Shown here one piece after another: positions 1-7,337 of a stretch of 8,691 nucleotides of DNA (positions are counted from its first letter, which is position 1; every line of letters starts with the position of its first letter). The translations under genes and the position numbers were made by a program. The stretch is from Lentzea sp. (lineage in GTDB: Bacteria; Actinomycetota; Actinomycetes; Mycobacteriales; Pseudonocardiaceae). The stretch is taken from the NCBI GenBank assembly GCA_030146905.1, contig JASLAV010000041.1, positions 1 through 8,691 on the forward strand, in the 5' to 3' direction. The notes beneath the pieces were generated by a model. It was not told the DNA's origin and ran no database searches. It saw nothing but the letters and a program-made list of their open reading frames with translations.

Positions 1-1
1 C

Positions 2-460
2 GTCCGCCTCGACTCCGTCTCCGTCGACGACTTCGACACCGTCTTCTACCCCGGCGGTCACGGCCCCCTGTGGGACCTGGCCGAGGACGCCACCTCCATC
101 CGGCTGATCGAGACCACCCTGCGCGCCGGCAAGCCGCTCGCCCTGGTCTGCCACGCGCCCGGTGTCCTGCGGCACGCGGTGAACGAGGACGGCACGCCGC
201 TCGTGCGGGGCAGGAAGGTCACCGGTTTCACCAACAGCGAGGAAGAGGGAGTCCAGCTCACCGAGGTGGTCCCCTTCCTGGTCGAGGACGAGCTCGTGCG
301 GCTGGGCGGCGACTACTCCAAGGGTGACGACTGGGCGCCGTACGTCCTGCGGGACGGCCTGCTGATCACGGGGCAGAACCCCGCCTCCTCCGGTCCGGCC
401 GCCGACGCACTCGTCGAGCTCCTCACCAAGACGGCAGAGGCCGGCCAAGCCGGCGTGTGA
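2..460 (+). CDS. DJ-1/PfpI (Hsp31-like) family protein, 5' end missing
   Basis: The reading frame is open from the left edge to TGA at 458-460, so only the C-terminal 152 residues or so are present. Seen: the glycine-rich elbow YPGGHGPLWDL near the start, then the nucleophile-elbow motif ALVCHAPGVL, whose Cys is the expected catalytic residue, and a C-terminal GLLITGQNPASS segment typical of this fold. Families of this type (class I glutamine-amidotransferase-like, Hsp31/glyoxalase III/deglycase relatives) act in the cytosol on reactive aldehydes or as stress chaperones. The GGHG plus CH combination fits the Hsp31-like branch better than the PfpI protease branch. The start and upstream context lie outside the window. 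A strong hairpin follows the stop. The family call is secure; the exact activity is inference. Confidence 0.88.
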   Translation, partial: VRLDSVSVDDFDTVFYPGGHGPLWDLAEDATSIRLIETTLRAGKPLALVCHAPGVLRHAVNEDGTPLVRGRKVTGFTNSEEEGVQLTEVVPFLVEDELVRLGGDYSKGDDWAPYVLRDGLLITGQNPASSGPAADALVELLTKTAEAGQAGV

Positions 461-495
461 GCGCCTGCGTCGTGATGCCGCGCGAGCGGCTCGAC

Positions 496-540
496 GACCC
501 CGCCGGGCCGGGGGCCTGCACGGCCCCGGCCCGGCGGGTC
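496..540 (+). terminator. GC-rich hairpin after the DJ-1/PfpI gene
   Basis: The sequence shows an inverted repeat whose arms (about 496-513 and 524-540) pair over about 17 base pairs with one extra C in the left arm and a loop of about ten bases. It begins 35 bases after the stop at 460. No T-tract follows, which is common for actinobacterial terminators. Termination is inferred from position and stem strength only. Confidence 0.6.
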
Positions 541-541
541 T

Positions 542-664
542 GCGGCGGCTGACAGCCTCACCCCTGCCCTGGTCCGCACTTCCCGGCTGCGCCGCGAGGT
601 CCTCGGACTCACCGAAGGCTCCACCCCGATCACCGACGCCGTCCGACAGCCGCGCAGGGACTGA
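542..664 (+). pseudogene. Start-less coding-like remnant (C-terminal gene fragment)
   Basis: The frame ending at TGA 662-664 reads as a plausible protein tail (starting AAADSLTPALVRTSRLRREV and ending VRQPRRD). By hand count, about 86% of its third codon positions are G or C, as expected for coding DNA here. The frame is open only back to a stop at 473-475 and has no ATG, GTG or TTG in that interval. It also runs through the terminator-like hairpin, so it cannot be a normal complete gene. Its stop lies 6 bases before the MFS start, the spacing of two genes in one operon. I infer the 3' scar of a gene lost by deletion, once co-transcribed with the transporter. I do not recognise the family. 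It could instead be non-coding DNA that looks coding by chance. Confidence 0.35.
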
Positions 665-670
665 GAACCG

Positions 671-1927
671 ATGCTCCTCCAAGCCCGCACACCCGACACC
701 GTCGCTCCGTCGCGCCCGCCCGCCGCCCTGGGGACGGACAGCGGGAGACGCGTTCCACCGGAGATCACGCGCTCCGCGTGGGTCCGGCCCGCCGCCGCGG
801 TCTTCGTCGTCGGGTGGGGAGCGAACATGTTCGCCTCCCTGCTGCACGCCTACACCCAGCTGAGCGGGACCCAGGCCGACGGCCTGTTCGGGGCCTACGC
901 CCTGGGACTCGTCCCGGCCCTGTTGATCGCGGCGCGGGTGTCGGACCGGATCGGCCGGCGCCGGGCGCTCCTCGCCGCGCTGCTGCTCTCCGCGCTCGGT
1001 TCGACCGTGCTGGCGTTCTCGCACGGTGCGTTCGCGACGGTCCTGATCGGACGGATCCTCATCGGGATCAGCGCCGGCGCGGCGTTCGGGCCGGGAACGG
1101 CGTGGATCAAGGAACTGTCCGGCAGCACACCGGCGCGGTCCAGCGGAGCACGACGTGCGGCCGTGGCGCTGACCGCTGGTTTCGCGGCCGGGCCCCTCCT
1201 GTCCGGGGCTGCCGTCCAATGGCTCCCCTCACCGCAGACCACGTCCTACCTCGTCCACATCGCGCTCGTGGCGCTGGTGCTGCCCCTCGTGTCCGGAACT
1301 CCTGAGACAGGCCGGCGGCACATCGGTTCGACCACCCGTCGCACCGCGTCGGACCGCCGCCAGGGGACCTACCTGACCAGCCGGGCATTCTTGGCCGCCG
1401 TGGTCCCCACAGCACCCTGGATCTTCGGGGCCGCCACCGTTTCCTTCACGGCGCTGCCCGCACTGGTGTCCCTCGGCGACTTCGGACCCGTCGGAAGTGG
1501 CCTCGTCGCCGCGATCACGCTGGGCACCGGCATCGCGGTGCAACCGTGGGCGGGCCGACTCGCGCGACGATCCCCGGCGGCCCCGTTCCGCACGGGCATG
1601 ACGGCCGCGATCGTCGGCATGCTGCTCGCCGCGCTCACCGCGGGCACCGGCTCCCCGGTCCTGCTGGTCACCGCCGCGGTCGTGCTGGGCTCGGCCTACG
1701 GCATCCTGCTGGTGAGCGGGTTGCGGCTGGTGGAGTCACTGGCGCCGCCGCAGCACGCCGCCACCGCGATCGCCGTCTTCTACAGCCTCGCCTACGCCGG
1801 GTTCGCCTTCCCCGTGCTCGTGCAAGCGTTGAGCAGCCTGTGGAATCCGGTCACCGTGCTCGTCGCCGGATCCGTGCTCGCGATGGCCGCCATGGCGACG
1901 ACCTTCATCGCCTGGGCGGCTGGCTAG
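671..1927 (+). CDS. Major facilitator superfamily transporter
   Basis: A 418-residue integral membrane protein, the usual size of a 12-helix MFS permease. After a hydrophilic N-terminus of about 35 residues, hydrophobic segments run from about residue 37 to the C-terminus. The MFS loop 2-3 signature is visible as ARVSDRIGRRRAL (about residues 88-100), followed by GRILIGISAGAAFGPG in the helix 4-5 region. A less hydrophobic Arg/Thr-rich stretch at about 212-242 fits the central cytosolic loop between the two six-helix halves. The ATG at 671 is chosen because no nearer in-frame ATG precedes the first helix; an AGGGA at 656-660 sits about 10 bases upstream. The substrate cannot be read from sequence: drug/proton antiport or metabolite efflux are the usual roles. 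The gene appears to have lost its upstream neighbour. Confidence 0.9.
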   Translation: MLLQARTPDTVAPSRPPAALGTDSGRRVPPEITRSAWVRPAAAVFVVGWGANMFASLLHAYTQLSGTQADGLFGAYALGLVPALLIAARVSDRIGRRRALLAALLLSALGSTVLAFSHGAFATVLIGRILIGISAGAAFGPGTAWIKELSGSTPARSSGARRAAVALTAGFAAGPLLSGAAVQWLPSPQTTSYLVHIALVALVLPLVSGTPETGRRHIGSTTRRTASDRRQGTYLTSRAFLAAVVPTAPWIFGAATVSFTALPALVSLGDFGPVGSGLVAAITLGTGIAVQPWAGRLARRSPAAPFRTGMTAAIVGMLLAALTAGTGSPVLLVTAAVVLGSAYGILLVSGLRLVESLAPPQHAATAIAVFYSLAYAGFAFPVLVQALSSLWNPVTVLVAGSVLAMAAMATTFIAWAAG

Positions 1928-2238
1928 ATTGCTCAGCGTACTCAACCGAGGGTTGGGTCAAGTCAGTGCGCTGGGGGTGCGCGGGACGGTCGGGGTGGCG
2001 ATCCGGTGGCATGGGGGAGTCAGCGCGGCGCGCACAGCGTGATCGGCCTGGCCGCCTCTGCCGGATCCGTCCCGAGCCACCGACGACGATCCGGACCTGC
2101 TGTTGTCCTGGACGCCCGGTCGGTTCAACTCCGGGCCCAGATGTGAGCATCAACACTTGCCTGTGATGTTCTCGTGTTCATTTCGTAATGTTGCCCGTCG
2201 TGTGAGCATGCCCCGTCCCCAACGCAAGGTGTTCCCGA
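1928..2238. other. Intergenic region between the MFS and M15-like genes
   Basis: No convincing gene on either strand. A small hairpin just after the MFS stop (about 1940-1958, 8 base pairs with one G-U, 3-base loop) could help termination but is weak. The last 80 bases are noticeably more AT-rich than the rest and probably hold the promoter of the M15-like gene: a TAATGT at 2186-2191 resembles a -10 box, but no well-spaced -35 box is visible. TGTGAGCAT occurs twice here (see the separate repeat entry). Confidence 0.55.
2142..2209 (+). repeat. Direct repeat TGTGAGCAT x2 upstream of the M15-like gene
   Basis: TGTGAGCAT is present at about 2142-2150 and again at 2201-2209, 59 bases apart. The first copy sits inside a small perfect dyad (GATG-TGAG-CATC, 2140-2151). 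The two copies flank the AT-rich promoter-like stretch before the gene at 2239. This arrangement could be a regulator binding pair, but a nine-base repeat may also be chance. Confidence 0.3.
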
Positions 2239-2898
2239 ATGCCGGGCCGACATAGAACAGAGCAGACACCCAGCAAGAAGCTGCCCATCGCAGTCGCCGT
2301 CACCCTCACCGCGGGCCTGGTCGTGACCTTCTGGACCGTCCGCGACTCCGACCAGCCGGTCGATCCAGCCGGAGCCGCCGCCCAGCTGACCGCCCCGTCG
2401 ACCTCCGCCAGCCAAGAGCTGCCGCCCGTCACGACGTCGACCACCGCGCCCTCGTCCTCGCCACCTCCGGCGACCACCACCACGGCGCCTCCGGTGACCA
2501 CGACGGCACCCAAGACCACCACGCCGCCCCCCGCGCCGCCGCCCTGTCCGACCGCCCTGGACGGCGTCAAGCCGCATGCGGCGCAGGTAGGTCACCACCT
2601 CGCGGCCAAGTTCGGTGTCGACGACATCGGCGGCGCCGCCGGCAGGGGCGGGTCCGGCGACCACCCCCTCGGCCTGGCGCTCGACTTCATGGTCGACACC
2701 GCCACCGGCAACGCCCTGGCCGAGCACGTGCTGGCCAACCGCCGGGCCTTCGGCGTCACCTACGTGATCTGGCGCCAGCGCTACAACGACGGCAGCGGCT
2801 GGTCGGTGATGGAGGACCGGGGCAGTCCCACGGCCAACCACATGGACCACGTGCACGTGTCGTTCCAGGCGAGCGCGACCGTCAAGGTCAGCTGCTGA
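2239..2898 (+). CDS. Membrane-anchored M15-like (ARB_07466-type) peptidase-domain protein
   Basis: A 219-residue protein in three parts. Residues 1-14 are basic and 15-34 form one hydrophobic segment (signal anchor). Residues about 40-101 are a low-complexity Thr/Pro/Ser linker suited to crossing the cell wall. Residues about 103-219 form a compact domain. That domain shows S-G-D-H-P-L-G-L-A-L-D (139-149), matching the SxHxxGxAxD zinc-binding signature of the M15/VanY-like D-Ala-D-Ala peptidase fold with H142 and D149, and ends in NHMDHVHVSF, where H204 or H206 would be the third ligand. This layout matches the ARB_07466-like C-terminal domain. I infer a surface-tethered wall-peptide or D,D-peptidase-like role; activity is unproven. 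ATG 2239 is the only in-frame start before the membrane segment, with AAGGTG 8 bases upstream. The next gene on the same strand starts 127 bases later. Confidence 0.85.
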   Translation: MPGRHRTEQTPSKKLPIAVAVTLTAGLVVTFWTVRDSDQPVDPAGAAAQLTAPSTSASQELPPVTTSTTAPSSSPPPATTTTAPPVTTTAPKTTTPPPAPPPCPTALDGVKPHAAQVGHHLAAKFGVDDIGGAAGRGGSGDHPLGLALDFMVDTATGNALAEHVLANRRAFGVTYVIWRQRYNDGSGWSVMEDRGSPTANHMDHVHVSFQASATVKVSC

Positions 2899-3025
2899 AC
2901 TTCCGCGATCGCATGAAGTGGTTCGCCCGCAAGCCGGCCTTCCCTGGTGCGGATGGAGCATCTGTTCCCGAATGACGGGACGGGAGCTGACACCTTCGTG
3001 ACAGTGGGGGGTCTGGGGGTGTGGC
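2899..3025 (+). promoter_or_regulatory. Spacer upstream of the nSTAND-WD40 gene with a small palindrome
   Basis: The 127-base spacer contains the perfect dyad TCCCG-AATGA-CGGGA (2966-2980), 46 bases before the next start codon. The segment 2963-2982 matches 18 of 20 bases of 2230-2249, which spans the start codon of the M15-like gene. A G-run at 3015-3019 (GGGGG) lies 6 bases from the ATG at 3026 and is the likely ribosome binding site. A regulatory role for the palindrome is inference. Confidence 0.35.
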
Positions 3026-6000
3026 ATGCCAAGAGGGGAGCGCCCGCTGGACGCGGGCGACAGCGCACTGCTTCGATTCGCCCGCGACCTGCGGTTGTTG
3101 CGGGAAAGAGCGGGTTCGCCGACCTATCGGGCGCTCAGCGCGGAAACGCACTACTCACCCGCGGTCCTGTCGCAGGCCGCCTCGGGACGGCGGTTGCCGA
3201 GCCTGCCGGTGACACGCGCGTACGTGCGGGCCTGCGGGGGAGCCGAGGACGAGTGGGAGAAGCGCTGGCGCGAGGTCGCGGCCGAGCTGGAACCACCTGA
3301 GCCCGTCGCGGAACCCGGCACCTCGCCGTACGTGGGGCTGGCGGCGTTCCGGACCGAGGACGCCGAGCGGTTCTTCGGACGTGAACCGCTGGTCGAGGAA
3401 CTGATGTCCAGGCTCGCCGAGCACCGCGTCGTGGTGGTCGTCGGCGCCTCGGGTTCGGGCAAGTCGTCGTTGCTGCGGGCCGGACTGGTCCCGGGTTCGC
3501 CCGGCCCGGTCGTGCTGTTCACGCCGGGAGCGCATCCGCTGGAGGAGTGCGCGATCCACCTCGCCCGGTACGCGGGCTCGTCGGCGGATCCGCCCGCCGA
3601 GGACCGACGCGGGCTGCACCGCTCGGTACGGCGGGTGGTGCCGGACGGGACCGAGCTGGTGATCGTGGTCGACCAGTTCGAAGAGGTCTTCACGCTCTGC
3701 CGCGACCAAGAGGAACGGGTCCGCTTCATCGACCAGCTGCTGACGGCGGCGCGGATCGGGAACAGCGGGTGCCGGGTCGTGCTCGGCGTGCGCGCGGACT
3801 TCTACGCCCACTGCACCACGCATCCCGAGCTGGTCGAGGTGCTGCGTGACGGGCAGGTCACGGTCGGGCCGATGACGGCCGACGAGCTGCGCCTCGCCGT
3901 CGTGCAACCCGCGGTCCGCGCGAAGTGCACGGTCGAGACGGCGTTGGTGACGCGCATCGTCGCCGAGGCCTCCGGACAGCCGGGGGTGTTGCCGCTGCTG
4001 TCCCACGCGCTGCTGGAGACGTGGCGGAGAAGGCGCGGCACCACGCTGACCTTGCCGGGGTACGAGGCCGTGGGCGGCATCGAGCACGCGGTCGCGCACA
4101 CCGCCGAGGCCGTTTTCACGGGTCTTCCGCCCGAGCGGCAACACATCGCGAAGCAGCTGTTCCTCCGTCTCTGCGCACTCGGACAGGGCACGGAGGACAC
4201 CAAGCGCCGGGTGAGCCGCGTGGAACTGGACTTCGCCGGCGAGGACACGCGGGCGGTGCTGGAGAGCCTGGCGGGGGCGCGCTTGGTCGTGCTGGACCAG
4301 GACGGCGTGGAGATCGCGCACGAGGCTCTCATCCGCTCGTGGCCGCGGCTGCGCGGGTGGCTGGCGCAGGACCGCGAAGGGCTGCGCGTCCACCGCGGCA
4401 TCACCGAGGCGACCGCGGACTGGCTCGCGCTGCACCGTGATCCGGGGTCGCTGTACCGCGGCGTCCGGTTGCAGGTGGCACGGGAATGGGCCGGTTCGGA
4501 CGCGCCGCTCAGCCCCGCCGAACGGGAGTTCCTGAACTCGAGCGCCGCCGCGCACTCGGCGGAGCAGACCGCGGCCCGGCGACGAGCGCTGCGGCTGCGG
4601 CAGCTCGTCGGTGTGCTCACGGTGCTGCTCGTGGTCGCCGCCGGGACCACCGTCTACGCGCTCGACGCCGGGCAGACCATCACGGGACAACGCAACGTCG
4701 CGCTGTCGCAGAAGGTCGCGGGAGAGGCCGCGTCGTTGCGCACCGGCAACCCTGGCCTGGCGGCCCAGCTCAGCCTGGCGGCCTTCCGGATGGCGCCGAC
4801 CGCCGAGGCGCGCAGCAGCCTGCTCAGCGCGGCGGCCGGCCCGGTCGTCACCCGGCTGCCCGGTCACGACGACATCGTCCAAGCGCTGGCGATCAGCGCC
4901 GACGGGCGGTTGCTGGCCTCGGTGAGCGCGGACCGCACCACGCGGTTGTGGGACATCGCCGACCCGCGCCGCCCGGCCCAGCTGGCCGTCCTGACCGGAC
5001 ACACGGGCACGGTCTGGTCGCTCGCGTTCCACCCGTCGGGCGAGGTGCTGGTGACCACGAGCGAGGACAGGACCGTTCGGCTGTGGGACGTGGCCGATCC
5101 CCGCCACCCCACCGAGATGGGCACGCTCACGGCACATGAAGGCCCTGTCGTGTCGTCCGCGTTCACATCGGACGGTGCGCTGCTGGCCACCGCGAGCATG
5201 GACCACACGGTCCGCCTGTGGGACTTCGCCGATTCGCGCGAGGTCCGGGAGGCCGGAGTCGTCACCGGTCACACCGCCGCAGCCACCAAGGTCGCGTTCA
5301 GCGCGGGGCGACGCACGCTGGCGACGTCCGGCTGGGACCGCACCATCCGGCTGTGGGACGTGGCGGATCCACGTGCGCCGCGCGAGCTGACGAGGCTGGG
5401 CACCGACACGGACAAGCCGGGATCGTTGGTGCTCAGCCCGGACGGCAACGTCCTCGTGAGCATCGGCGGGGACCACGCGGTCCACCTGTGGCACGTCGCC
5501 GATCCGCTGCACCCCGAGGAACTGGGGGCGTTCAAGGTCGAGGCCGGCTCGGTGCACGCGGTCGCGTTCAGTCCCGACGGCCGTTCGCTGGTCACCACCG
5601 GCCTCGACCGCGCGGTGCGGCTGTGGGACATCAGCACACCGCGCCGCCCGCGTGAGCTGACCGTGCTGTCCGGCCACACCGGTCCGGTGCTGAGCGCGTG
5701 GTTCGCCCCGGACGGCCGGACCCTGGCCACGGCAGGGTTCGACCGCGTGGTGCGCCTGTGGGACATCCCCTGCCCGGTGCTCACCGGGCACGACTCCGCC
5801 GTCTACACCGTGGCGTTCAGCCCCGACGGTCGTTTCCTGGCCACCGGCAGCTACGACGGCACCGTGCGGCTGTGGGACGTCGCCGACCCGCGACGGCCCC
5901 GGCACCTGGCACTGTCGACCGTTCACTCCGCCGCGGTCAACTCGGTCGCCTTCAGCCCGGACAACAGGGTTCTCGCGACCGCGAGCCTCGACCGCACAGC

Positions 6001-6808
6001 TCGCCTGTGGGACCTGACCGCTCCGGAGCGCCTTGGCGAGCTCGCGGTGGTGAGCGCTCACACCGAAGCGGTGCAGTCGGTCGCGTTCAGCCAGGACGGG
6101 ACCGCGCTGGCCACCGGGAGCGCCGACCACTCGCTGCGGCTGTGGGACGTCACCGACGCCCGGCAGCCGCGTCAGCTGACCGTGCTGACCCACGACACCG
6201 ACAGCGAGAACGTCGAGTCCGTGGCGTTCGCCCCGGACGGTCGCACGCTGGCCGCGGGCACGTCCGGACGCGTGGTCCGGTTGTGGGACGTCACCGACCG
6301 GTCGCGTCCGGCCGAGCTCCCTTCGCTGAAGGGGCACAACGACAGCGTCAAGTCCGTGGCGTTCAGCCCGGACGGGCGCACCGTGGCCACCGGCAGCGGG
6401 GACCACACCGTCCGGCTGTGGGACGTCGCGGACCTGCGGCGCGGCAAGGAGATCGCCAGGTTCACCGACCACACCGAGACCGTCCACGCGGTCGCGTTCA
6501 GCTCCGACGGCGGCACCCTCGCCACCGCCGGCGCCGACAACACCGCGCGGCTGTGGAACCTCGCCGCACCCGTCGAGCCGACCGTCCTCACAGGACACTC
6601 GACCCGGCTCTACGCGGTGGCGTTCCGCCCCGGCGACCGCACCCTGGCCACCGGCGGCGAGGACCGCACGACCCGGCTCTGGGACACCGACACCGAGCGC
6701 GCGGCGGCCTGGGGCTGCAAGAACACCCAGTCCCTCACACCGGAGGAGTGGAGCAGGCACTTCCCCGGTGTGGACTTCAGGGCGCCCTGCTCGGACGCCC
6801 GTTCGTGA
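3026..6808 (+). CDS. HTH-nSTAND NTPase with 14 WD40 repeats
   Basis: A 1260-residue, multi-domain signalling NTPase. Residues 12-85 form an Xre-like helix-turn-helix region (ARDLRLLRERAG..YRALSAETHYSPAVLSQAASGRRLPSL). Residues about 100-450 are an nSTAND1-type P-loop domain beginning SPYVGLAAF: Walker A GASGSGKS at 140-147, Walker B LVIVVDQFEE at 211-220, and a conserved IAHEALIRSWPRLRGWL at 430-446. A single hydrophobic segment (about 527-546, LVGVLTVLLVVAAGTTVYAL) would anchor it in the membrane, putting the HTH-NTPase part and the WD40 part on opposite sides. From residue 611, fourteen WD40 blades follow, then a tail with two cysteines (WGCKN...FRAPC). STAND proteins are NTP-driven switches that oligomerise when a sensor domain binds ligand; relatives act in signalling and in phage defence (Avs). 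The role here is unknown. The ATG at 3026 fits a GGGGG site 6 bases upstream and the usual start (MPRGERPLD) of this family. Confidence 0.93.
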   Translation: MPRGERPLDAGDSALLRFARDLRLLRERAGSPTYRALSAETHYSPAVLSQAASGRRLPSLPVTRAYVRACGGAEDEWEKRWREVAAELEPPEPVAEPGTSPYVGLAAFRTEDAERFFGREPLVEELMSRLAEHRVVVVVGASGSGKSSLLRAGLVPGSPGPVVLFTPGAHPLEECAIHLARYAGSSADPPAEDRRGLHRSVRRVVPDGTELVIVVDQFEEVFTLCRDQEERVRFIDQLLTAARIGNSGCRVVLGVRADFYAHCTTHPELVEVLRDGQVTVGPMTADELRLAVVQPAVRAKCTVETALVTRIVAEASGQPGVLPLLSHALLETWRRRRGTTLTLPGYEAVGGIEHAVAHTAEAVFTGLPPERQHIAKQLFLRLCALGQGTEDTKRRVSRVELDFAGEDTRAVLESLAGARLVVLDQDGVEIAHEALIRSWPRLRGWLAQDREGLRVHRGITEATADWLALHRDPGSLYRGVRLQVAREWAGSDAPLSPAEREFLNSSAAAHSAEQTAARRRALRLRQLVGVLTVLLVVAAGTTVYALDAGQTITGQRNVALSQKVAGEAASLRTGNPGLAAQLSLAAFRMAPTAEARSSLLSAAAGPVVTRLPGHDDIVQALAISADGRLLASVSADRTTRLWDIADPRRPAQLAVLTGHTGTVWSLAFHPSGEVLVTTSEDRTVRLWDVADPRHPTEMGTLTAHEGPVVSSAFTSDGALLATASMDHTVRLWDFADSREVREAGVVTGHTAAATKVAFSAGRRTLATSGWDRTIRLWDVADPRAPRELTRLGTDTDKPGSLVLSPDGNVLVSIGGDHAVHLWHVADPLHPEELGAFKVEAGSVHAVAFSPDGRSLVTTGLDRAVRLWDISTPRRPRELTVLSGHTGPVLSAWFAPDGRTLATAGFDRVVRLWDIPCPVLTGHDSAVYTVAFSPDGRFLATGSYDGTVRLWDVADPRRPRHLALSTVHSAAVNSVAFSPDNRVLATASLDRTARLWDLTAPERLGELAVVSAHTEAVQSVAFSQDGTALATGSADHSLRLWDVTDARQPRQLTVLTHDTDSENVESVAFAPDGRTLAAGTSGRVVRLWDVTDRSRPAELPSLKGHNDSVKSVAFSPDGRTVATGSGDHTVRLWDVADLRRGKEIARFTDHTETVHAVAFSSDGGTLATAGADNTARLWNLAAPVEPTVLTGHSTRLYAVAFRPGDRTLATGGEDRTTRLWDTDTERAAAWGCKNTQSLTPEEWSRHFPGVDFRAPCSDARS
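4856..6730 (+). repeat. Fourteen in-frame WD40 repeats forming two predicted seven-bladed propellers
   Basis: Repeats of about 45 residues (135 bases) start at residues 611, 656, 701, 746, 791, 836, 881, 919, 964, 1009, 1054, 1101, 1146 and 1188. Each carries the core VAFSPDGR-LAT-S-D-TVRLWD, and most open with a GH/AH dipeptide and carry a DPRRP-like inter-blade linker. Blade 7 (881-918) is only 38 residues because its linker is cut to IPCPV; this falls exactly at the halfway point and marks the boundary between propellers (base 5780). Blade 13 has a shortened linker too, and blade 11 is two residues longer. Blades 5 and 6 lack the GH dipeptide, and blade 5 reads LWH instead of LWD. Confidence 0.88.
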
Positions 6809-6817
6809 ACAACGTGC

Positions 6818-7297
6818 TCAGCACACCCAGACCCCGTCAGCGTTGTAGGCGCCGTCGACGTACGGCTTCTCCTGCACCGCGGTGGAACGTTCGACCTCCT
6901 GCCAGGTCGAGCCGTTCCAGTACATGAAGATGGACACCGTGCCACGTGACTGGTAGTTCCGGTACGACCTGACCTTGTCGCTCCACCCCTGTTCGCCGAT
7001 GTTCACGAAGCCGCAGTTGTAGAAGTCCAGCTGGCGCCCCGACACGCTGAAGTTGTGCGAGTCGTAGAGGCAGAGCCAGCCGCCCGCGCACGGTCCCGCT
7101 TCGCGGACGACGGCCTCGACCCCGTTGGCCAGTCGCACGGAGTTGGCAGAGGTCTGCTGGGCGCCGGGGTTGGCGGCGACCAGCTGATCGAGTGTGGACC
7201 GGGTCAGCGCCGGCGCGGCCTGCGTCGTCGTGGAAGTCAACGCGGACATCGCGGCCACGGCGGCGAAGACGACGCCGAACTTGTTGACAGCTTTCAC
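6818..7297 (-). CDS. Secreted peptidase inhibitor I36-like protein
   Basis: 159 residues with a Sec signal peptide (KAVNK basic start, hydrophobic 8-20, likely cleavage after TTTQA or QAA at 26-28). The mature part has ANPGAQQTSANSVRLANGV followed by PCAGGWLCLYDSHNF, then LDFYNCGF and WSDKVRSYRN, the pattern of the I36 inhibitor / beta-gamma-crystallin-like family of actinomycetes. Four cysteines (70, 76, 95, 159) could make two disulfides. Founding members inhibit metalloproteases, but many relatives are uncharacterised, so inhibitory activity is inference. The GTG at 7297 is preferred over upstream codons because AAGGGGGA (7301-7308) stands 3 bases before it and translation from it starts directly at the signal peptide. 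The gene converges on the nSTAND gene with a 9-base gap and lies 40 bases downstream of the next small secreted gene, probably in one transcript. Confidence 0.85.
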   Translation of the reverse strand: MKAVNKFGVVFAAVAAMSALTSTTTQAAPALTRSTLDQLVAANPGAQQTSANSVRLANGVEAVVREAGPCAGGWLCLYDSHNFSVSGRQLDFYNCGFVNIGEQGWSDKVRSYRNYQSRGTVSIFMYWNGSTWQEVERSTAVQEKPYVDGAYNADGVWVC

Positions 7298-7300
7298 GAT

Positions 7301-7308
7301 TCCCCCTT
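7301..7308 (-). promoter_or_regulatory. Ribosome binding site deciding the GTG start of the I36-like gene
   Basis: On the minus strand the purine run AAGGGGGA precedes GTG 7297-7295 by three bases. The neighbouring small secreted gene uses a near-identical GGGGGAAG (7668-7675). This favours the GTG over longer upstream extensions, which would put residues unlike a signal peptide in front. Confidence 0.65.
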
Positions 7309-7337
7309 GTGCGCGGTTTCTTCTTCGTGGTTGCCCG

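Noticed and set aside
1905..2156. Minus-strand frame of 83 codons in the MFS-M15 spacer
   Set aside because: Low-complexity Arg/Pro/Gly product, overlaps the MFS 3' end, no ribosome site and no recognisable domain.
2408..2545. ACC-rich low-complexity stretch that could be taken for a tandem DNA repeat
   Set aside because: It encodes the Thr/Pro linker of the M15-like protein and has no fixed repeat unit, so it is explained by coding.
3155..6760. Very long minus-strand open frame of about 1200 codons opposite the nSTAND-WD40 gene
   Set aside because: It mirrors the periodic WD40 repeats in reverse, is Arg/Gly/Pro/Val-rich without domains, and is a by-product of GC-rich codons on the true strand.
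6801..6824. Short dyads (GTTC-GT-GAAC and GTGCT-C-AGCAC) between the convergent stop codons
   Set aside because: Stems of 4-5 base pairs are too short for a confident bidirectional terminator.
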